NCBI GenBank assembly: GCA_036268875.1
Contig: DATATI010000014.1
Location: 62,001-126,000, forward strand
Direction of reading: 5' to 3'
Origin: Polyangia bacterium
GTDB lineage: Bacteria > Myxococcota_A > Polyangia > Fen-1088
Length of the DNA: 64,000 nucleotides
Positions 51,823 through 62,508 of this stretch are shown in pieces. The first letter of the stretch is position 1; each line of letters opens with the position of its first letter. The notes under the pieces were generated by a model that was not told where the DNA came from, searched no databases, and was given only the letters and a program-made list of their open reading frames with translations. The translations under genes and the position numbers were made by a program.

Positions 51823-53463
51823 TTACGACGGCGGCGGCGACGGTGGCAGCCCACGGCGGGCCATCACCTGTTCAAAGCTGGCGCGCAAGCCGGGGACGTT
51901 GGCCGCCAGCAGGCCGAACTCGCGCTTGGGGATGGAAAGCACGGTCATCGCTTCCAGGCAGCGGACGGTGGCGTTGCGGGGCGCGCTGCCGAGCAACGCC
52001 ATCTCGCCGAAGCAGTCGCCCGGGCCCAAGGTGGCGAAGACTTGCTCGCCGGCGTCGCCGGCTTTTTCGCCGCTGGCGCCCAGGCGACGCCGCACCACTT
52101 CGGCGCGTCCCGATAAAAGAATGTAAACCCGATCGCCCAGTTCGCCTTCGTTGAAGACCGTCTGTCCCGGTTCGAAGTGTTCGTGGGTGGCGCCGCCGGT
52201 GTTGCCGAGGCGGAGCTGGATGAGCTCGGTCGGCAAGATCAGATCCAGCGTCCATGCGCTGGCCACTTTGATCCGCCGGCCCCAGCCGGGCAGCTTGGAC
52301 AAATAGATCGTGCGCCAGAGAAACCAGGCCAGAAAACCAGAGATCCCCAGACCGAAGATCTCCGCCACCGCGTTGCGCCGGCCGAGCGATCCCATCTTGC
52401 CCAGCCCCTTGAAATCGAACGCCCGCAGTCCGCTGCCGCCGTCGATGGTGGTGACGATGTTGGCGGCGGCGACCTGGGCTTGCCGGGTGGCGTGCTGGGC
52501 GGTGGGCGGGCAGGGCGCGCCGCCCGCGGTCGGCACCGATGCGCAGTCGCCCAAGGCCCAGATGTCGTCACGGCCCTGCACGCGCAGGTGGACGTCGACG
52601 ATCAAGCGGCCGTTCTTCGTCTTCGGGAGCTCCAGCGTGTCGATCAGCGGATGCGGCGACGACGGAATGGTCGAGACCAGCGTGCGGGTGGGGATGGCGG
52701 TGCCATCGGAAAGGACAGCCGCCTCGGCGGTGGCCGCTTTGAGGCGTTGGTTCAGCACCAGCTCGACGCCGCGGCGGCGCAGGATCTTGGCGGCGAAGGC
52801 GCGCAGCTTGGGCGCCACCTCGGGCAGGATCTCGTTCTGACCGTGCACCAGCACCACGCGGATGTCGCGCGGATCGATGCGGCGGTATAGACGGGCGATG
52901 CCGCGCACGAAGTCGTTCAGCTCGGCCACCACCTCGACGCCGGAGAATCCGCCGCCGGCGACCACGAAGGTCAGCAGCTGCTTTCGCAGCACCGGATCGT
53001 CGTCTTCGACGTCGGCCTCCTCCAGCGCGCGGATGGCCCGCGCGCGCAGCTCCAGGGCGTCAGCCAGGTTCTTGAACGGCAGGGCGTGCTCGGGCAGACC
53101 GGGCAGGCCGCGGAAATCGGTGACCGTCCCCGGCGCCAGCACGAGGTGATCGAAGCGTTCGACGTGGGCGTGCGGCCGAAATCCAGGCGCGGCGGTGATG
53201 GTCTTGTTCGCCACGTCGATCGACTCCACGTCGCGCACCACCACGTGGGTGTGGCGCAGCAGGCGCCGCAGCGGGCTGACCACGTCGGTGAGGCCGATGG
53301 TTCCGGAGATCACCTCGGGCAGCATCGGTTGAAAGACGAAATAATTGTCGCGGCTGAAAAGATAGATCTCCCAATCGTCACGGCGGCGCAGCTTTTGCTC
53401 CAGCGCCTGTGCGGCATAGACGCCGGCGAAGCCACCCCCGACCACGACGATGCGTTTTTTCAT
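51823..53463 (-). CDS. type II NADH dehydrogenase fused to a cyclic-nucleotide-binding domain
   Basis: 546 aa. Residues 1-425 form a complete NDH-2 (FAD site [17 protein letters not shown], second nucleotide site [27 protein letters not shown], quinone-side helix [20 protein letters not shown]). This peripheral membrane enzyme oxidises NADH and reduces quinone without proton pumping. Residues 426-545 form a CAP-type cNMP-binding domain with phosphate-binding cassette [19 protein letters not shown]: Glu487, Arg496 and the following Ala-Thr are all present. Plain NDH-2 enzymes end where this domain begins. AGAGGG lies 7 nt before the ATG. A cyclase gene ends 57 bp upstream on the same strand, so cAMP control of the dehydrogenase is strongly suggested by layout but not shown. 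Confidence 0.93.
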   Translation of the reverse strand: MKKRIVVVGGGFAGVYAAQALEQKLRRRDDWEIYLFSRDNYFVFQPMLPEVISGTIGLTDVVSPLRRLLRHTHVVVRDVESIDVANKTITAAPGFRPHAHVERFDHLVLAPGTVTDFRGLPGLPEHALPFKNLADALELRARAIRALEEADVEDDDPVLRKQLLTFVVAGGGFSGVEVVAELNDFVRGIARLYRRIDPRDIRVVLVHGQNEILPEVAPKLRAFAAKILRRRGVELVLNQRLKAATAEAAVLSDGTAIPTRTLVSTIPSSPHPLIDTLELPKTKNGRLIVDVHLRVQGRDDIWALGDCASVPTAGGAPCPPTAQHATRQAQVAAANIVTTIDGGSGLRAFDFKGLGKMGSLGRRNAVAEIFGLGISGFLAWFLWRTIYLSKLPGWGRRIKVASAWTLDLILPTELIQLRLGNTGGATHEHFEPGQTVFNEGELGDRVYILLSGRAEVVRRRLGASGEKAGDAGEQVFATLGPGDCFGEMALLGSAPRNATVRCLEAMTVLSIPKREFGLLAANVPGLRASFEQVMARRGLPPSPPPS

Positions 53464-53520
53464 TTGCCGGCCCTCTTCCGCCTCCGTTACGTCAGCCGTC
53501 GAACCTGGTTATGGAAAAAC

Positions 53521-55608
53521 CTATTTCGACGCTGCCACCCAGGTGCCGTCCCACCCGGGCGGCGGCGGCGCGCCCAGCCAGTGCCGACACCGCTCGGCCA
53601 GGACGATACCGGCCTCATCATCGCCGAGCGTCGAAAGAAGATCGAGCGCCCGGGAGAATTCGCGCCGGTGAGCGGCGCAAAGCGCGCTTTCGTACGCCGC
53701 CAGCGCCGCGCGCCGAGCGGCCGCCCTGGCGTCGCCGGTGGCGCCCAGTAGTTCGTAGACGAAGATCGACTGCCCGCGGCCTTTCACTGCCACCCGATCG
53801 AGGCGACGAAAGATGAAACGCTCGCCGACCCGATCGTGGGTGGCCTGGCTGACCAGGATGGTGGTGCCGTACATCTTGTTCAGTCCTTCGAGGCGTGCGG
53901 CCAGGTTCACGCCGTCACCCATCGCCGTGTAGCTGAGGCGATCGGGGGCGCCGAAGTGGCCGACCATCACTCGATCGGTGTGTACGCCAAAGCGGGTCCG
54001 CCAGGGTGGCAATTCGGCGGCGCGCCACCAGGCCGATCGTCCGATGTCCTCGGTGGCGGCGGCGCAGGCCAGGGCGGCCCGGCAAGCGGAGACGGCGTGA
54101 TCGGCGACTGGATCGGGCGCGTTGAAGATGACCATCAGCGCATCGCCGATGTATTTGTCGACGGTGCCGCCCAGGCCTTCCACGGCGATGGTGGCCGCTT
54201 GCAGGTAGCGGCCCAGGGCGTCGGCCAGCATTGTTGGCGGCAATTTTTCGGCGTGGGTGGTGAAGTCGGCGATGTCGGTGAAGATCAGTGAGACGTCCAT
54301 CAGCTCGGCGCCCAGCACCGGATCGCGGCCGCTTTCGTAGAGGCGCCGCACCAGACCCACCGGGACGTACTTCACCATCGCCCGCAGGGCGGTCTTCGCG
54401 CGCTCGACGCTGCCGAGGGCGTCGCGCACCTCGCCGAAGGGCGACTGCACCGGGCCGGGTTCGAAGGTGAAACGACGCATGCCTTCCGTCGCCCGCACCA
54501 GCGCGCGCATGCCGACGCCGACGGTGCGCGCGCCGCCCAGCCCCACGGCGGCGATCACCACCACCACCACCACCATCATCAACAGCAAGCGATCGCGGGC
54601 GTGCGCGATGGCCCCGACGTACGCGCTTTCCGGCACGACGATCCCCACCAGCCATTGCTGCGCCCGGCCCTGCGCCACCGGTGAGAGGGTGACGAAGTAC
54701 GATTCGCCGCCCACCGACATGCGCGAGCCACCGACGGTGCCCTGGCGCGCCAGGGTCAGCGCAGCCTGGATGGGCGGCGGGACGTTCGTCGGCACCACGC
54801 GTAGATCGCCTTCCGGATCGGGGTTGCCGTGGTCGTCGACCGGCGCGAAGAGATCACCGCCTTGCAGGCGCGTCACCAGCCGACCGGCGCCGTCGCAGAT
54901 GAACATGCGGTGCGGATCGTCGGGTGATTTCTGGGCGGCGAACTGATCCAGCGTGTCGCTGGTGAGGCCGGCACGCAGCACGCCGACGAACCGCTGCTGT
55001 CCGTCGAAGATGGCCTTCTGCACGGTCATCACCTTGCGGCGCATGTCACCTGGTTTTTCTTGGTCGCGTTCGCTGTAGGCGAGATCGCTCCAGAGGCTGC
55101 GGCCGCGCCATTCCTGATTGGCGGCGGTGCGGAAGGTGTCGTGCCGGGTGGGATCGCCGTCGCTGTCGGGGACAACCTTGGTCAAGATCTGATCGCCGAG
55201 GTGCCCGGCGCGCTCGCGGAAGACGGCGATCTGCCGGCGGCCGTCGCGGGCCAGCACCATCGCTCCGTCGCTGTCATAGCGCTGGAAGGTACCGGCGGTC
55301 AGCGTGAGGTCTGTGAGGTTGCGCAGGGCGATGAGCTCGGCGGTGAGATAGCGGCGCAGACCGGCGGCGTCGCCCGCGTCGACGGCGCCCACCGCCAGCG
55401 CTTGCTCGAAATCGGCGACGGCGCGTTCGGCGCTGCCGAGATCGGACTCCAGCGCGGCGGCGATGCGGGCGGCGGCGTCGTGACGTGCGGATTCCCCGAC
55501 CTTGATGACCGCCTGGTTGGCGGCGCGCACCGCCAGCAGCAGCACCGCGCCGGCCAGTAAGGCCAGCACGCCGACCATGAAGGCGAAGAAACGGGGCAGC
55601 GTCAACAT
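53521..55608 (-). CDS. receptor-type class III adenylate cyclase
   Basis: 695 aa. The N-terminal transmembrane helix (FMVGVLALLAGAVLLLAV), a periplasmic dCache-like sensor of about 300 residues, a second helix (LLLMMVVVVVVIAAVGLGG, about 341-359) and a short linker lead to a class III catalytic domain at about 435-625. Metal Asp445 and Asp489, Lys485 (KYIG) and Thr561 at the purine-selecting positions, and Asn568 and Arg572 (VNLAARLE) for transition-state binding are all present, so an active adenylate (not guanylate) cyclase is expected. The Arg/Ala-rich C-terminus is helical. It probably shares a transcript with the NDH-2/CNB gene. Confidence 0.93.
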   Translation of the reverse strand: MLTLPRFFAFMVGVLALLAGAVLLLAVRAANQAVIKVGESARHDAAARIAAALESDLGSAERAVADFEQALAVGAVDAGDAAGLRRYLTAELIALRNLTDLTLTAGTFQRYDSDGAMVLARDGRRQIAVFRERAGHLGDQILTKVVPDSDGDPTRHDTFRTAANQEWRGRSLWSDLAYSERDQEKPGDMRRKVMTVQKAIFDGQQRFVGVLRAGLTSDTLDQFAAQKSPDDPHRMFICDGAGRLVTRLQGGDLFAPVDDHGNPDPEGDLRVVPTNVPPPIQAALTLARQGTVGGSRMSVGGESYFVTLSPVAQGRAQQWLVGIVVPESAYVGAIAHARDRLLLMMVVVVVVIAAVGLGGARTVGVGMRALVRATEGMRRFTFEPGPVQSPFGEVRDALGSVERAKTALRAMVKYVPVGLVRRLYESGRDPVLGAELMDVSLIFTDIADFTTHAEKLPPTMLADALGRYLQAATIAVEGLGGTVDKYIGDALMVIFNAPDPVADHAVSACRAALACAAATEDIGRSAWWRAAELPPWRTRFGVHTDRVMVGHFGAPDRLSYTAMGDGVNLAARLEGLNKMYGTTILVSQATHDRVGERFIFRRLDRVAVKGRGQSIFVYELLGATGDARAAARRAALAAYESALCAAHRREFSRALDLLSTLGDDEAGIVLAERCRHWLGAPPPPGWDGTWVAASK

Positions 55609-55667
55609 CTACCGGGAACCCTCGAAGGACTCCCGGACCCTCCCGCGACGTCCACGCGCCGCGCGCA

Positions 55668-56378
55668 TCAGCGCTCGATCAGACTGGGCAGCAGCACCGC
55701 CCCGGCCACCGCTGCCAGCATCATGCCGCCGACGTGGGCCAGCACCACGTGATCGGTGCCGGCAAAAGGACAAATAAAGTGCAACGTCAGCCCGCCCAGC
55801 GCGCCGCCGGCCGCACCCAGCGCCATGCCGATGCGCCGCGCGCCCACCAGCATCAGCTTGCGCAAGGCCACAAATCCCAGCAGCAGCAGCACGCCCGCCA
55901 CGCGAAAGACGTAGCCGATGCAGTGAACGCAGGAATCAAACAACGTCCAGCCTCTGTCGGCGGGCAAAAGGCTGAGGCCCGGAACGTCGACGCTGAAGAA
56001 CAGGGCGAACAGGAAGACGATCATCATCGCCACGAAGCTGATGCGCGATGAACGACCGGCGCCCGGCAGCACGTCGCCCGAACGCGGGATCAGCGCCGCG
56101 CCCAGCGACAGCACGAAGGCCCCGCCCCACATCGCCGCGCCGATGATCACCCAGGCGCGCGGCAGGCCAGGCATGTCCTGGCGCATGGGTCTCATCAGCA
56201 TCGTCACCACCGGCCACATCAAACCCGCCAGTAACACCACGGCGAAGGCGGCGAAGCGCGAGCGCATGCGCACCGGCTTCATCTGCTGAACGGTCGCCAG
56301 CAGCTCCGCCGCGGGCGGGGGCGCCGCGCCGCCCGCACCCGGACCCAGGCCACCGCCGTTGGTGTCATGAGCGGTCAT
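55668..56378 (-). CDS. NrsF/DUF1109-like membrane anti-sigma factor
   Basis: 236-aa membrane protein with about six hydrophobic segments. A disordered Gly/Pro N-terminus precedes the helices. Cys150 and Cys153 (DSCVHCIGY) and a C-terminal cluster His200-Cys203-His210-His215 (LHFICPFAGTDHVVLAH) lie in or next to membrane segments. This pattern resembles NrsF, whose conserved cysteines are needed for the Caulobacter SigF response to dichromate and cadmium. The gene overlaps the ECF sigma gene by 4 bp (ATGA), which strongly supports an anti-sigma role. The exact family assignment is from pattern only. Confidence 0.75.
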   Translation of the reverse strand: MTAHDTNGGGLGPGAGGAAPPPAAELLATVQQMKPVRMRSRFAAFAVVLLAGLMWPVVTMLMRPMRQDMPGLPRAWVIIGAAMWGGAFVLSLGAALIPRSGDVLPGAGRSSRISFVAMMIVFLFALFFSVDVPGLSLLPADRGWTLFDSCVHCIGYVFRVAGVLLLLGFVALRKLMLVGARRIGMALGAAGGALGGLTLHFICPFAGTDHVVLAHVGGMMLAAVAGAVLLPSLIER

Positions 56379-56965
56379 GCGAGGTCAATCTCCTCTTCGT
56401 TTTTCTTGCCCAGGATCTGGCGCAAGGTCACGTAGGCGCGGTGGGCGCGCAGCTTGATCGCGCCCGGCGTGCTGCCGGCGATCTGCGCCGCCTCGGCGTG
56501 CGACCGGCCGTGGACCTTGGTCAGGATCAACGCTTGCCGCTGGTTCTCCGGCAGGTGTTGCAACGCCGCCATGGCGGCGCCGGCGCGCGGCGATTCGGGT
56601 GTCGCCTGCGCGTCCTCGGCGGTGCCGGTGATGTCGGCGCGGGGTGGCGAGGGCAGCGTGCCGTCGACGGTCAGGCGGACGCGGCTGCGCTTGCGCTTGC
56701 GCAGCTCGTCCAGGCAGGTGCGGTGGGCGATGGTGTAAATCCACGGAATGGGGTTCGCCCCGCGCACGTACGCTGATCGCGCTTCGTGCACCTTCAAGAA
56801 GGTGTGCTGCAGGAGATCTTCGGCCGCCGCGCGATCGCCGATCAGACTGCGCAGATAGGCCAGGATGCGCGGCGCCAGCAAGGTGTAAAGCTGATGAAAG
56901 GCGGCCACCTCGCCGGCGCAATAGCGCTCCATCACCTGGCTGGCTTGGCTGGCCTCGGCATCCAT
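56375..56965 (-). CDS. ECF RNA polymerase sigma factor
   Basis: 196-aa ECF sigma factor. Region 2 is at about 18-85 (FHQLYTLLAPRILAYLRSLIGDRAAAEDLLQ, NPIPWIYTIAHRTCLDELRKRKRS). A variable linker precedes region 4 at about 135-185 (LPENQRQALILTKVHGRSHAEAAQIAG, GAIKLRAHRAYVTLRQIL). The ATG at 56965 gives the normal length; the open frame continues to 57088 with other possible starts. It is coupled to the NrsF-like gene and may be followed in the same transcript by the cyclase and NDH-2 genes. Confidence 0.92.
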   Translation of the reverse strand: MDAEASQASQVMERYCAGEVAAFHQLYTLLAPRILAYLRSLIGDRAAAEDLLQHTFLKVHEARSAYVRGANPIPWIYTIAHRTCLDELRKRKRSRVRLTVDGTLPSPPRADITGTAEDAQATPESPRAGAAMAALQHLPENQRQALILTKVHGRSHAEAAQIAGSTPGAIKLRAHRAYVTLRQILGKKNEEEIDLA

Positions 56966-57127
56966 GGATCGCAGTGGTCGTCGCGTTTGTTCGAAAAACT
57001 CCCGTGCCACGCCGATCGGGCCCCACGACCAGATCAGCGTGTCGCCTTGCTGCAGGGCAGGAGGATGGAAGAGAGCCGCTGCGATCACAAGACTATTTCC
57101 TGCGCGAACGTTTTGGTCTTTCTGTCG

Positions 57128-57625
57128 TCAGGCACCTGGGCGCAGGGCTGGCCGGGGCAACTTGGGCTGCGCGGCGCCTTTGCCCCGCAGTCGGGCGAGG
57201 AGGCCGTCCAGCGACAATGGGCCGGGGCCGGCCACGGCCAACCACACGAAGAACACCAGATAGCTCCACTCTTCGAAGCCGAACAGTGACGTGAAGTCTT
57301 TGAGGTCGTCGCGCTTTGCGGTGATGATGGCGATGACCATGGTGAACGCCATCGGCAGTGCCACGAGACGCGTGCCCAGTCCCAGGAGGATGAGGATGCC
57401 GCCGAAGAATTCCGTGCAAGCGGTCAAGCGCGCGTTGAAGCCCGGCATGGGAATGCCGAGGTCAGTGAAGAACTGGGTGACGTTGTCGAGCGTGTGCAGC
57501 TTGCCCCAGCCCGTGCCCATGAAGACGATACCGACGGTGAGGCGGGCCAGCAGGGGGCCAAACGGCGCCAGGCGGTCGCCGACGGCGCGCAGACGGGCAA
57601 GCAGGTTCGTGATCAGGTTCGGCAT
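57128..57625 (-). CDS. DoxX family membrane protein
   Basis: 165-aa protein with four hydrophobic segments and the DoxX layout: LLARLTVGIVFMGTGWGKLHTLDNVTQFF, GFNARLTACTEFFGGILILLGLGTRLVALPMAFTMVIAIITAK, and a final WSYLVFFVWLAVAGPGPLSLD. DoxX-like proteins take part in quinone-linked or thiosulfate redox and in resistance to oxidative stress, mostly without defined chemistry. GGAGG lies 8 nt before the ATG. It is the most upstream gene of the minus-strand block that includes the ECF/NrsF and cyclase/NDH-2 pairs, a fitting redox context. Confidence 0.9.
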   Translation of the reverse strand: MPNLITNLLARLRAVGDRLAPFGPLLARLTVGIVFMGTGWGKLHTLDNVTQFFTDLGIPMPGFNARLTACTEFFGGILILLGLGTRLVALPMAFTMVIAIITAKRDDLKDFTSLFGFEEWSYLVFFVWLAVAGPGPLSLDGLLARLRGKGAAQPKLPRPALRPGA

Positions 57626-57721
57626 CGGTCAGTCCTCCAGTGCGGTTACTACGACGATGGTCGGCGCCGGTTACGACAAAAGCCAGCGTAACCCGCCGGT
57701 GGGGCCGGGCGTAGAGCCCAC

Positions 57722-60484
57722 ATGACACGCCATCCACCCGGACCACCGGCCGGCGACATCGGCGACGCGGAACGGCAGCGGCTGGACTCCGACGGCAAGC
57801 GCCAGCGCAACTGGAAACGCTTCGGTCCTTATTTATCCGAGCGGCAGTGGGGGACGGTCCGCGAGGACTATTCCGACGACGGCGATTGCTGGGAGTACTT
57901 CCCGCACGACCACGCCCGCAGCCGCGCCTATCGCTGGGGCGAGGACGGGCTGCTGGGGATCTGCGATCGACAGGGGCGGCTGTGCTTCGCGCTGGCGCTG
58001 TGGAACGGCGCCGATCCGATCTTGAAGGAACGGTTGTTCGGTCTCACCGGCCCGGAAGGGAACCACGGCGAGGACGTCAAGGAGCACTATTTCTATCTGG
58101 ATTCGACGCCCACGCATTCTTATATGAAGGCGCTGTACAAATATCCGCAGCGGGCTTTTCCCTACGCTGCGCTGGTCGAGGAGAACCGCCGCCGCGGCAA
58201 GCACGACCCCGAGTTCGAGCTTGGCGACACCGGCGTGTTCGACGACCACCGGTACTTCGACGTCTTCGCCGAGTACGCCAAGGCCTCGCCCGACGACATC
58301 CTGATTCGCCTCACCGTCGCCAACCGTGGGCCGGAGGCGGCGCCGCTGGCGCTGTTGCCGACGCTGTGGTTTCGCAATCTGTGGGGCTGGGGCCGGGCCG
58401 GCGAAGGGTACTGCGGCAAGCCGGTGATGGCCGCCGTCGGCGAGCACGAGATCGACGTGCAGCATCCGCTGCTGGGTCATTACCGGTTGGCCGTCGATCC
58501 CGCTTTTCGCGGCGAATTGATCTTCACCGAGAACGAGACCAACAACGCGCGCCTGTTCGGCGCGGCGAATCCGTCGCCGTACGTGAAAGACGGATTTCAC
58601 CGGTACGTCGTCGGTGGCGATACAAAGGCGATCAACCCGACGCGGGTCGGAACCAAGGCAGCGGCGTTGATGCATTTCACCATCGCCGCCGGTCAGGAGA
58701 TCACCGTGCGCTTGCGGTTGACGGCGCGTGCCGGAAGGGACGCCGCGTCTGATCCGTTCGCCGACTTTGATTCCCTGTTCACCCAGCGCATCGCCGAGGC
58801 CGACGCCTACTATGAGGGGCACACCGGGCCGCTCGACCGCGATGAAAGTCTGGCCGTGCGGCAGGCCTACGCTGGGCTGCTGTGGTCGAAGCAGTTCTAT
58901 CACTATGACGTTCGCGCCTGGCTGCAGGGCGATCCGGCGCATCCGCCGCCGGCCAGCCGGCGTTCCACCGGACGCAACGTCGAGTGGCAGCACCTTTACA
59001 ATCGCGACGTGCTTTCGATGCCCGACAAATGGGAATACCCGTGGTTCGCGGCCTGGGATCTGGCCTTCCACATGATCCCGTTCGCCCGCATCGATCCGCA
59101 CTTTGCCAAAGAGCAACTGCTGCTTCTGACGCGCGAGTGGTACATGCACCCGAACGGCCAGCTGCCGGCGTACGAGTTCGCCTTCGGCGACGTCAACCCG
59201 CCGGTGCACGCCTGGGCCGCCTGGCGCGTTTACAAGATCGCCGTCGATCAGCACGGCCACCGCGATCGGACCTTCCTGGCGCGCATCTTTCAAAAGCTGC
59301 TGCTGAACTTCACCTGGTGGGTCAACCGCAAGGACGCCGAGGGAAAGAATCTTTTCTCCGGCGGGTTCCTGGGCCTGGACAACATCGGCGTCTTCGATCG
59401 CTCGAAGCCGTTGCCGACCGGCGGCCACCTGGAACAGGCCGACGGCACGGCCTGGATGGCTTTCTACTGCGCCACCATGCTGTCGATGGCGCTGGAGCTG
59501 GCGCGCCACGACCCGTCGTACGAGGACATGGCGTCCAAGTTCTTCGAGCACTTCATCCACATCACCGACGCCATGAACGCGCTGGGCGGCAGCGGCCTGT
59601 GGGATCCAGAGGACGGCTTTTACTATGATCAGCTGCACGCCGATGACCGCGAGTTCCCGCTGCGCGTGCGGTCGCTGGTCGGCTTGCTGCCGCTGATCGC
59701 GGTCGAGGTCCTGGAAGACGACGCCATCGACGCGCTGCCGGCCTTCAAACGGCGCATGCAGTGGTTCCTGCAGAACCGTCCCGATCTGGCCGAACGCGTG
59801 TCGCTGAAGACAGGCGAGCACGGACACATGCTGCTGGCCATCCCGTCGAAGGATCGCCTGGTCAGCGTGCTGCGCTTCATGCTGGACGAAAGCGAGTTCC
59901 TGTCGCCGCACGGGATCCGGTCGGTCTCGAAGATCCACGAGCGACGGCCCTATCGCTTTTTTCACGCCGGCGAAGAGTTCCGCGTCGACTACCTGCCGGG
60001 TGAATCGAACAGCGGCCTGTTCGGGGGCAATTCCAACTGGCGCGGGCCGATCTGGATGCCGGTCAATTACCTGCTGGTCGAAGCGCTGGAGCGGTACGAT
60101 CACTTTTACCACCAGGACCTGAAGGTCGAGTGTCCGGTCGGCTCGGGGCGGATGCTGACCCTAGGCGAAGTGGCGCGCGAGATCGGCGGCCGGCTGGCGG
60201 GAATTTTTCTCGCCGACGGCGACGGCCGCCGTCCTTGTCACGGCGGCGACGAACGGTTCGCCCGCGATCCGCACTGGCGCGATCTGGTCTTGTTCCACGA
60301 ATATTTTCACGGCGAGACCGGGCGTGGTGTGGGCGCCAGTCATCAAACCGGCTGGACGGCGCTGGCCATCCGCTTCATCGAGGATCGAGCGCGGGCGCGC
60401 GCACGCCTGGCGGCGCCGCGGCCGCCCGATCACAGTCAGCACAATGATCCTCCGCGCGATCACCCGCCAGAGATTGCCCCATGA
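57722..60484 (+). CDS. glucosidase, GH63-like (mannosyl-oligosaccharide-glucosidase family)
   Basis: 920-aa cytoplasmic glycoside hydrolase with an (alpha/alpha)6 barrel. Typical phrases are [39 protein letters not shown] near the N-terminus, [27 protein letters not shown] (catalytic-region D-x-x-x-F-type motif), and [22 protein letters not shown] towards the C-terminus. Bacterial members act on alpha-glucosides; the natural substrate is unknown. It overlaps the debranching enzyme gene by 4 bp (ATGA), so a role in storage-glucan or alpha-glucan turnover is likely. Confidence 0.9.
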   Translation: MTRHPPGPPAGDIGDAERQRLDSDGKRQRNWKRFGPYLSERQWGTVREDYSDDGDCWEYFPHDHARSRAYRWGEDGLLGICDRQGRLCFALALWNGADPILKERLFGLTGPEGNHGEDVKEHYFYLDSTPTHSYMKALYKYPQRAFPYAALVEENRRRGKHDPEFELGDTGVFDDHRYFDVFAEYAKASPDDILIRLTVANRGPEAAPLALLPTLWFRNLWGWGRAGEGYCGKPVMAAVGEHEIDVQHPLLGHYRLAVDPAFRGELIFTENETNNARLFGAANPSPYVKDGFHRYVVGGDTKAINPTRVGTKAAALMHFTIAAGQEITVRLRLTARAGRDAASDPFADFDSLFTQRIAEADAYYEGHTGPLDRDESLAVRQAYAGLLWSKQFYHYDVRAWLQGDPAHPPPASRRSTGRNVEWQHLYNRDVLSMPDKWEYPWFAAWDLAFHMIPFARIDPHFAKEQLLLLTREWYMHPNGQLPAYEFAFGDVNPPVHAWAAWRVYKIAVDQHGHRDRTFLARIFQKLLLNFTWWVNRKDAEGKNLFSGGFLGLDNIGVFDRSKPLPTGGHLEQADGTAWMAFYCATMLSMALELARHDPSYEDMASKFFEHFIHITDAMNALGGSGLWDPEDGFYYDQLHADDREFPLRVRSLVGLLPLIAVEVLEDDAIDALPAFKRRMQWFLQNRPDLAERVSLKTGEHGHMLLAIPSKDRLVSVLRFMLDESEFLSPHGIRSVSKIHERRPYRFFHAGEEFRVDYLPGESNSGLFGGNSNWRGPIWMPVNYLLVEALERYDHFYHQDLKVECPVGSGRMLTLGEVAREIGGRLAGIFLADGDGRRPCHGGDERFARDPHWRDLVLFHEYFHGETGRGVGASHQTGWTALAIRFIEDRARARARLAAPRPPDHSQHNDPPRDHPPEIAP

Positions 60485-62508
60485 ACCACGACGGCGACGA
60501 ATGGCTGGAGACCGACGGTCTGGGGGGATTCGCTTCCGGGCCAGTGGTCGGCCCGCGGCGCCGGCGCTATCACGGCTTGCTGGTCACCGCGACCACGCCG
60601 CCCACCGGGCGCATGATGCTGGTCAGCGGGTTCGACGCCACGGTCGAGACGCCGGGCGGGCAATACGCGCTGACGGCGCAGCGCTATGGCTCTGGCGTGG
60701 TCACCGGCGAAAGCGCGCGTTATCCAGAAGGCTTTGTCGCGGATCCGTGGCCGACCTGGATCTTTCGTCTGCCCGACGGCACGCGCATCGTGCACGAACT
60801 CTTCATGCGTCAAGGCGCGCCGCAGGTGTTCTTGTCGTGGCGCCTGCTGGCGGGCTCGCGCGCGCCGGCGGCGGCGCCGGATCTGGCGTGGGCGCGGCTG
60901 CGGATCCGGCCGCTCTTGGCCGGCCGCGACTTTCACGCCCTGATGCACGAGAACGGCGCGCTGTCGTTTGATCCGGAGAGCAAAGACGGCCAGGTCCGCT
61001 TTCGGCCCTACGCCGGCGGCCCGGCGATCGTCGTTTCGGCCAGCGGTCAGTACCAGCACCAGCCATTTTGGTACCGCGATTTTCTTTACGACGAGGAACG
61101 CGCCCGGGGCCTGGATTTCACCGAAGATCTGGCCTCGCCCGGCGAATGGGCCTTCGAGCTTGGCAAAGGCGAAGCGGCGCTGGTGTTCGCGGCCGAGTCA
61201 GCCGGCGTCGATCCGACTCTGGTGCCAGCGGGCCCGACGCTGGAGGCGGCGCGGGCCAGCGAGCGGACCCGGCGCGCGGCGTTTTCGTCGCGGCTGGATC
61301 GCGCCGCCGATCACTATCTGGTGGCGCGAGGGGGCGGTCGCACGATCATCGCCGGCTACCCGTGGTTCGGCGACTGGGGCCGCGACACCTTCATCGCCCT
61401 GCGCGGTCTGTGCCTGGCCACCGGGCGGCTGCCCGAGGCGATCGACGTGCTGGGGGCGTGGGCGGCAATGGTGTCGGAGGGCATGCTGCCGAATTATTTT
61501 CCCGACGCCGGCGGCGCACCTGAGTACAACACCGTCGACGCTTCGCTGTGGTACGTGGTGGTGGTCGCCGAGACGGTGGCGGCGGCGGGCGCGGCGCTGG
61601 ACGCGGAAACCGGGCGGCGCTTGCGCGAAGCGGTCGAGGCGATCCTGATCGGCTACGCGGCGGGGACGCGTTTTCACATCGGCGCCACCGACGACGGATT
61701 GCTGGCGGCGGGCGTGCCGGGCCAGCAGCTGACCTGGATGGATGCGCGCGTCGACGGCCACGTGATCACCCCACGCATCGGCAAGCCGGTCGAGGTGCAG
61801 GCGCTGTGGTTGAATGCGCTGGCGGCGGGCGTGGCGCTGCAGACGCCGTCGGCGCCGCGCTGGACGGCATTGCTTGCGCGCGGGCGGGCCAGCTTTGAAC
61901 GGCGTTTCTGGAATGAAGGGCGCGGCTGTTTGTACGACGTGGTCGACGTCGATCACCAGGCCGGCGCCGTCGACGGCAGCTTGCGACCGAATCAAATTCT
62001 GGCGGTCGGCGGTTTGCCGCTGGCGTTGCTTTCGGGGCAGCGGGCCCGTCGCGTGGTGGACACCGTGACGGCGTCGTTGCTGACGCCGCTGGGGCTGCGC
62101 TCGCTGGCGCCGGGCGAAGCCGGCTATTGCCCGCGCTACGCGGGCGGCGTGGCCGCGCGCGACGGCGCGTACCACCAGGGCACGGTGTGGCCGTGGCTGA
62201 TCGGTCCGTTCGTCGAGGCGTACCTGCGCGTGCACGGCGGGGGTGCGGCGGCCAAGCGGGCGGCGCGCGAGAAATTCCTGGAGCCGATCCTGCGACATCT
62301 GGATCAAGCGGGTCTCGGCCACGTCTCGGAGATCGCCGACGCCGAGGCGCCGTTCACGCCGGGCGGCTGTCCGTTCCAGGCCTGGTCAGTGGGCGAGGCG
62401 CTGCGGCTTGATCGGGTGCTCCTGGCGGATGAGCAGCCGGCGCGTGACGGCGCCCCGCGAGCGACCGGTCGATCACCGTCGTCGCGAGCCGCCCCGGAGC
62501 GGACGTGA
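60481..62508 (+). CDS. glycogen debranching enzyme (amylo-alpha-1,6-glucosidase, GH133-like)
   Basis: 675 aa. An N-terminal GDE-N-type domain ([29 protein letters not shown]) and the C-terminal (alpha/alpha)6 domain carry the signature [19 protein letters not shown] at about residues 293-311 and [30 protein letters not shown] is the later conserved block. It removes alpha-1,6-linked glucose stubs from glycogen or similar glucans. The final 35 residues are variable. It is flanked by 4-bp overlaps on both sides, with the GH63-like gene before it and the DUF1223 gene after it. Confidence 0.93.
   Translation: MNHDGDEWLETDGLGGFASGPVVGPRRRRYHGLLVTATTPPTGRMMLVSGFDATVETPGGQYALTAQRYGSGVVTGESARYPEGFVADPWPTWIFRLPDGTRIVHELFMRQGAPQVFLSWRLLAGSRAPAAAPDLAWARLRIRPLLAGRDFHALMHENGALSFDPESKDGQVRFRPYAGGPAIVVSASGQYQHQPFWYRDFLYDEERARGLDFTEDLASPGEWAFELGKGEAALVFAAESAGVDPTLVPAGPTLEAARASERTRRAAFSSRLDRAADHYLVARGGGRTIIAGYPWFGDWGRDTFIALRGLCLATGRLPEAIDVLGAWAAMVSEGMLPNYFPDAGGAPEYNTVDASLWYVVVVAETVAAAGAALDAETGRRLREAVEAILIGYAAGTRFHIGATDDGLLAAGVPGQQLTWMDARVDGHVITPRIGKPVEVQALWLNALAAGVALQTPSAPRWTALLARGRASFERRFWNEGRGCLYDVVDVDHQAGAVDGSLRPNQILAVGGLPLALLSGQRARRVVDTVTASLLTPLGLRSLAPGEAGYCPRYAGGVAARDGAYHQGTVWPWLIGPFVEAYLRVHGGGAAAKRAAREKFLEPILRHLDQAGLGHVSEIADAEAPFTPGGCPFQAWSVGEALRLDRVLLADEQPARDGAPRATGRSPSSRAAPERT

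Noticed and set aside
57833-60112. 759-codon open frame antisense to the GH63-like gene
   Set aside because: It is the shadow of a clear glycoside hydrolase gene and has no motif or start signal.
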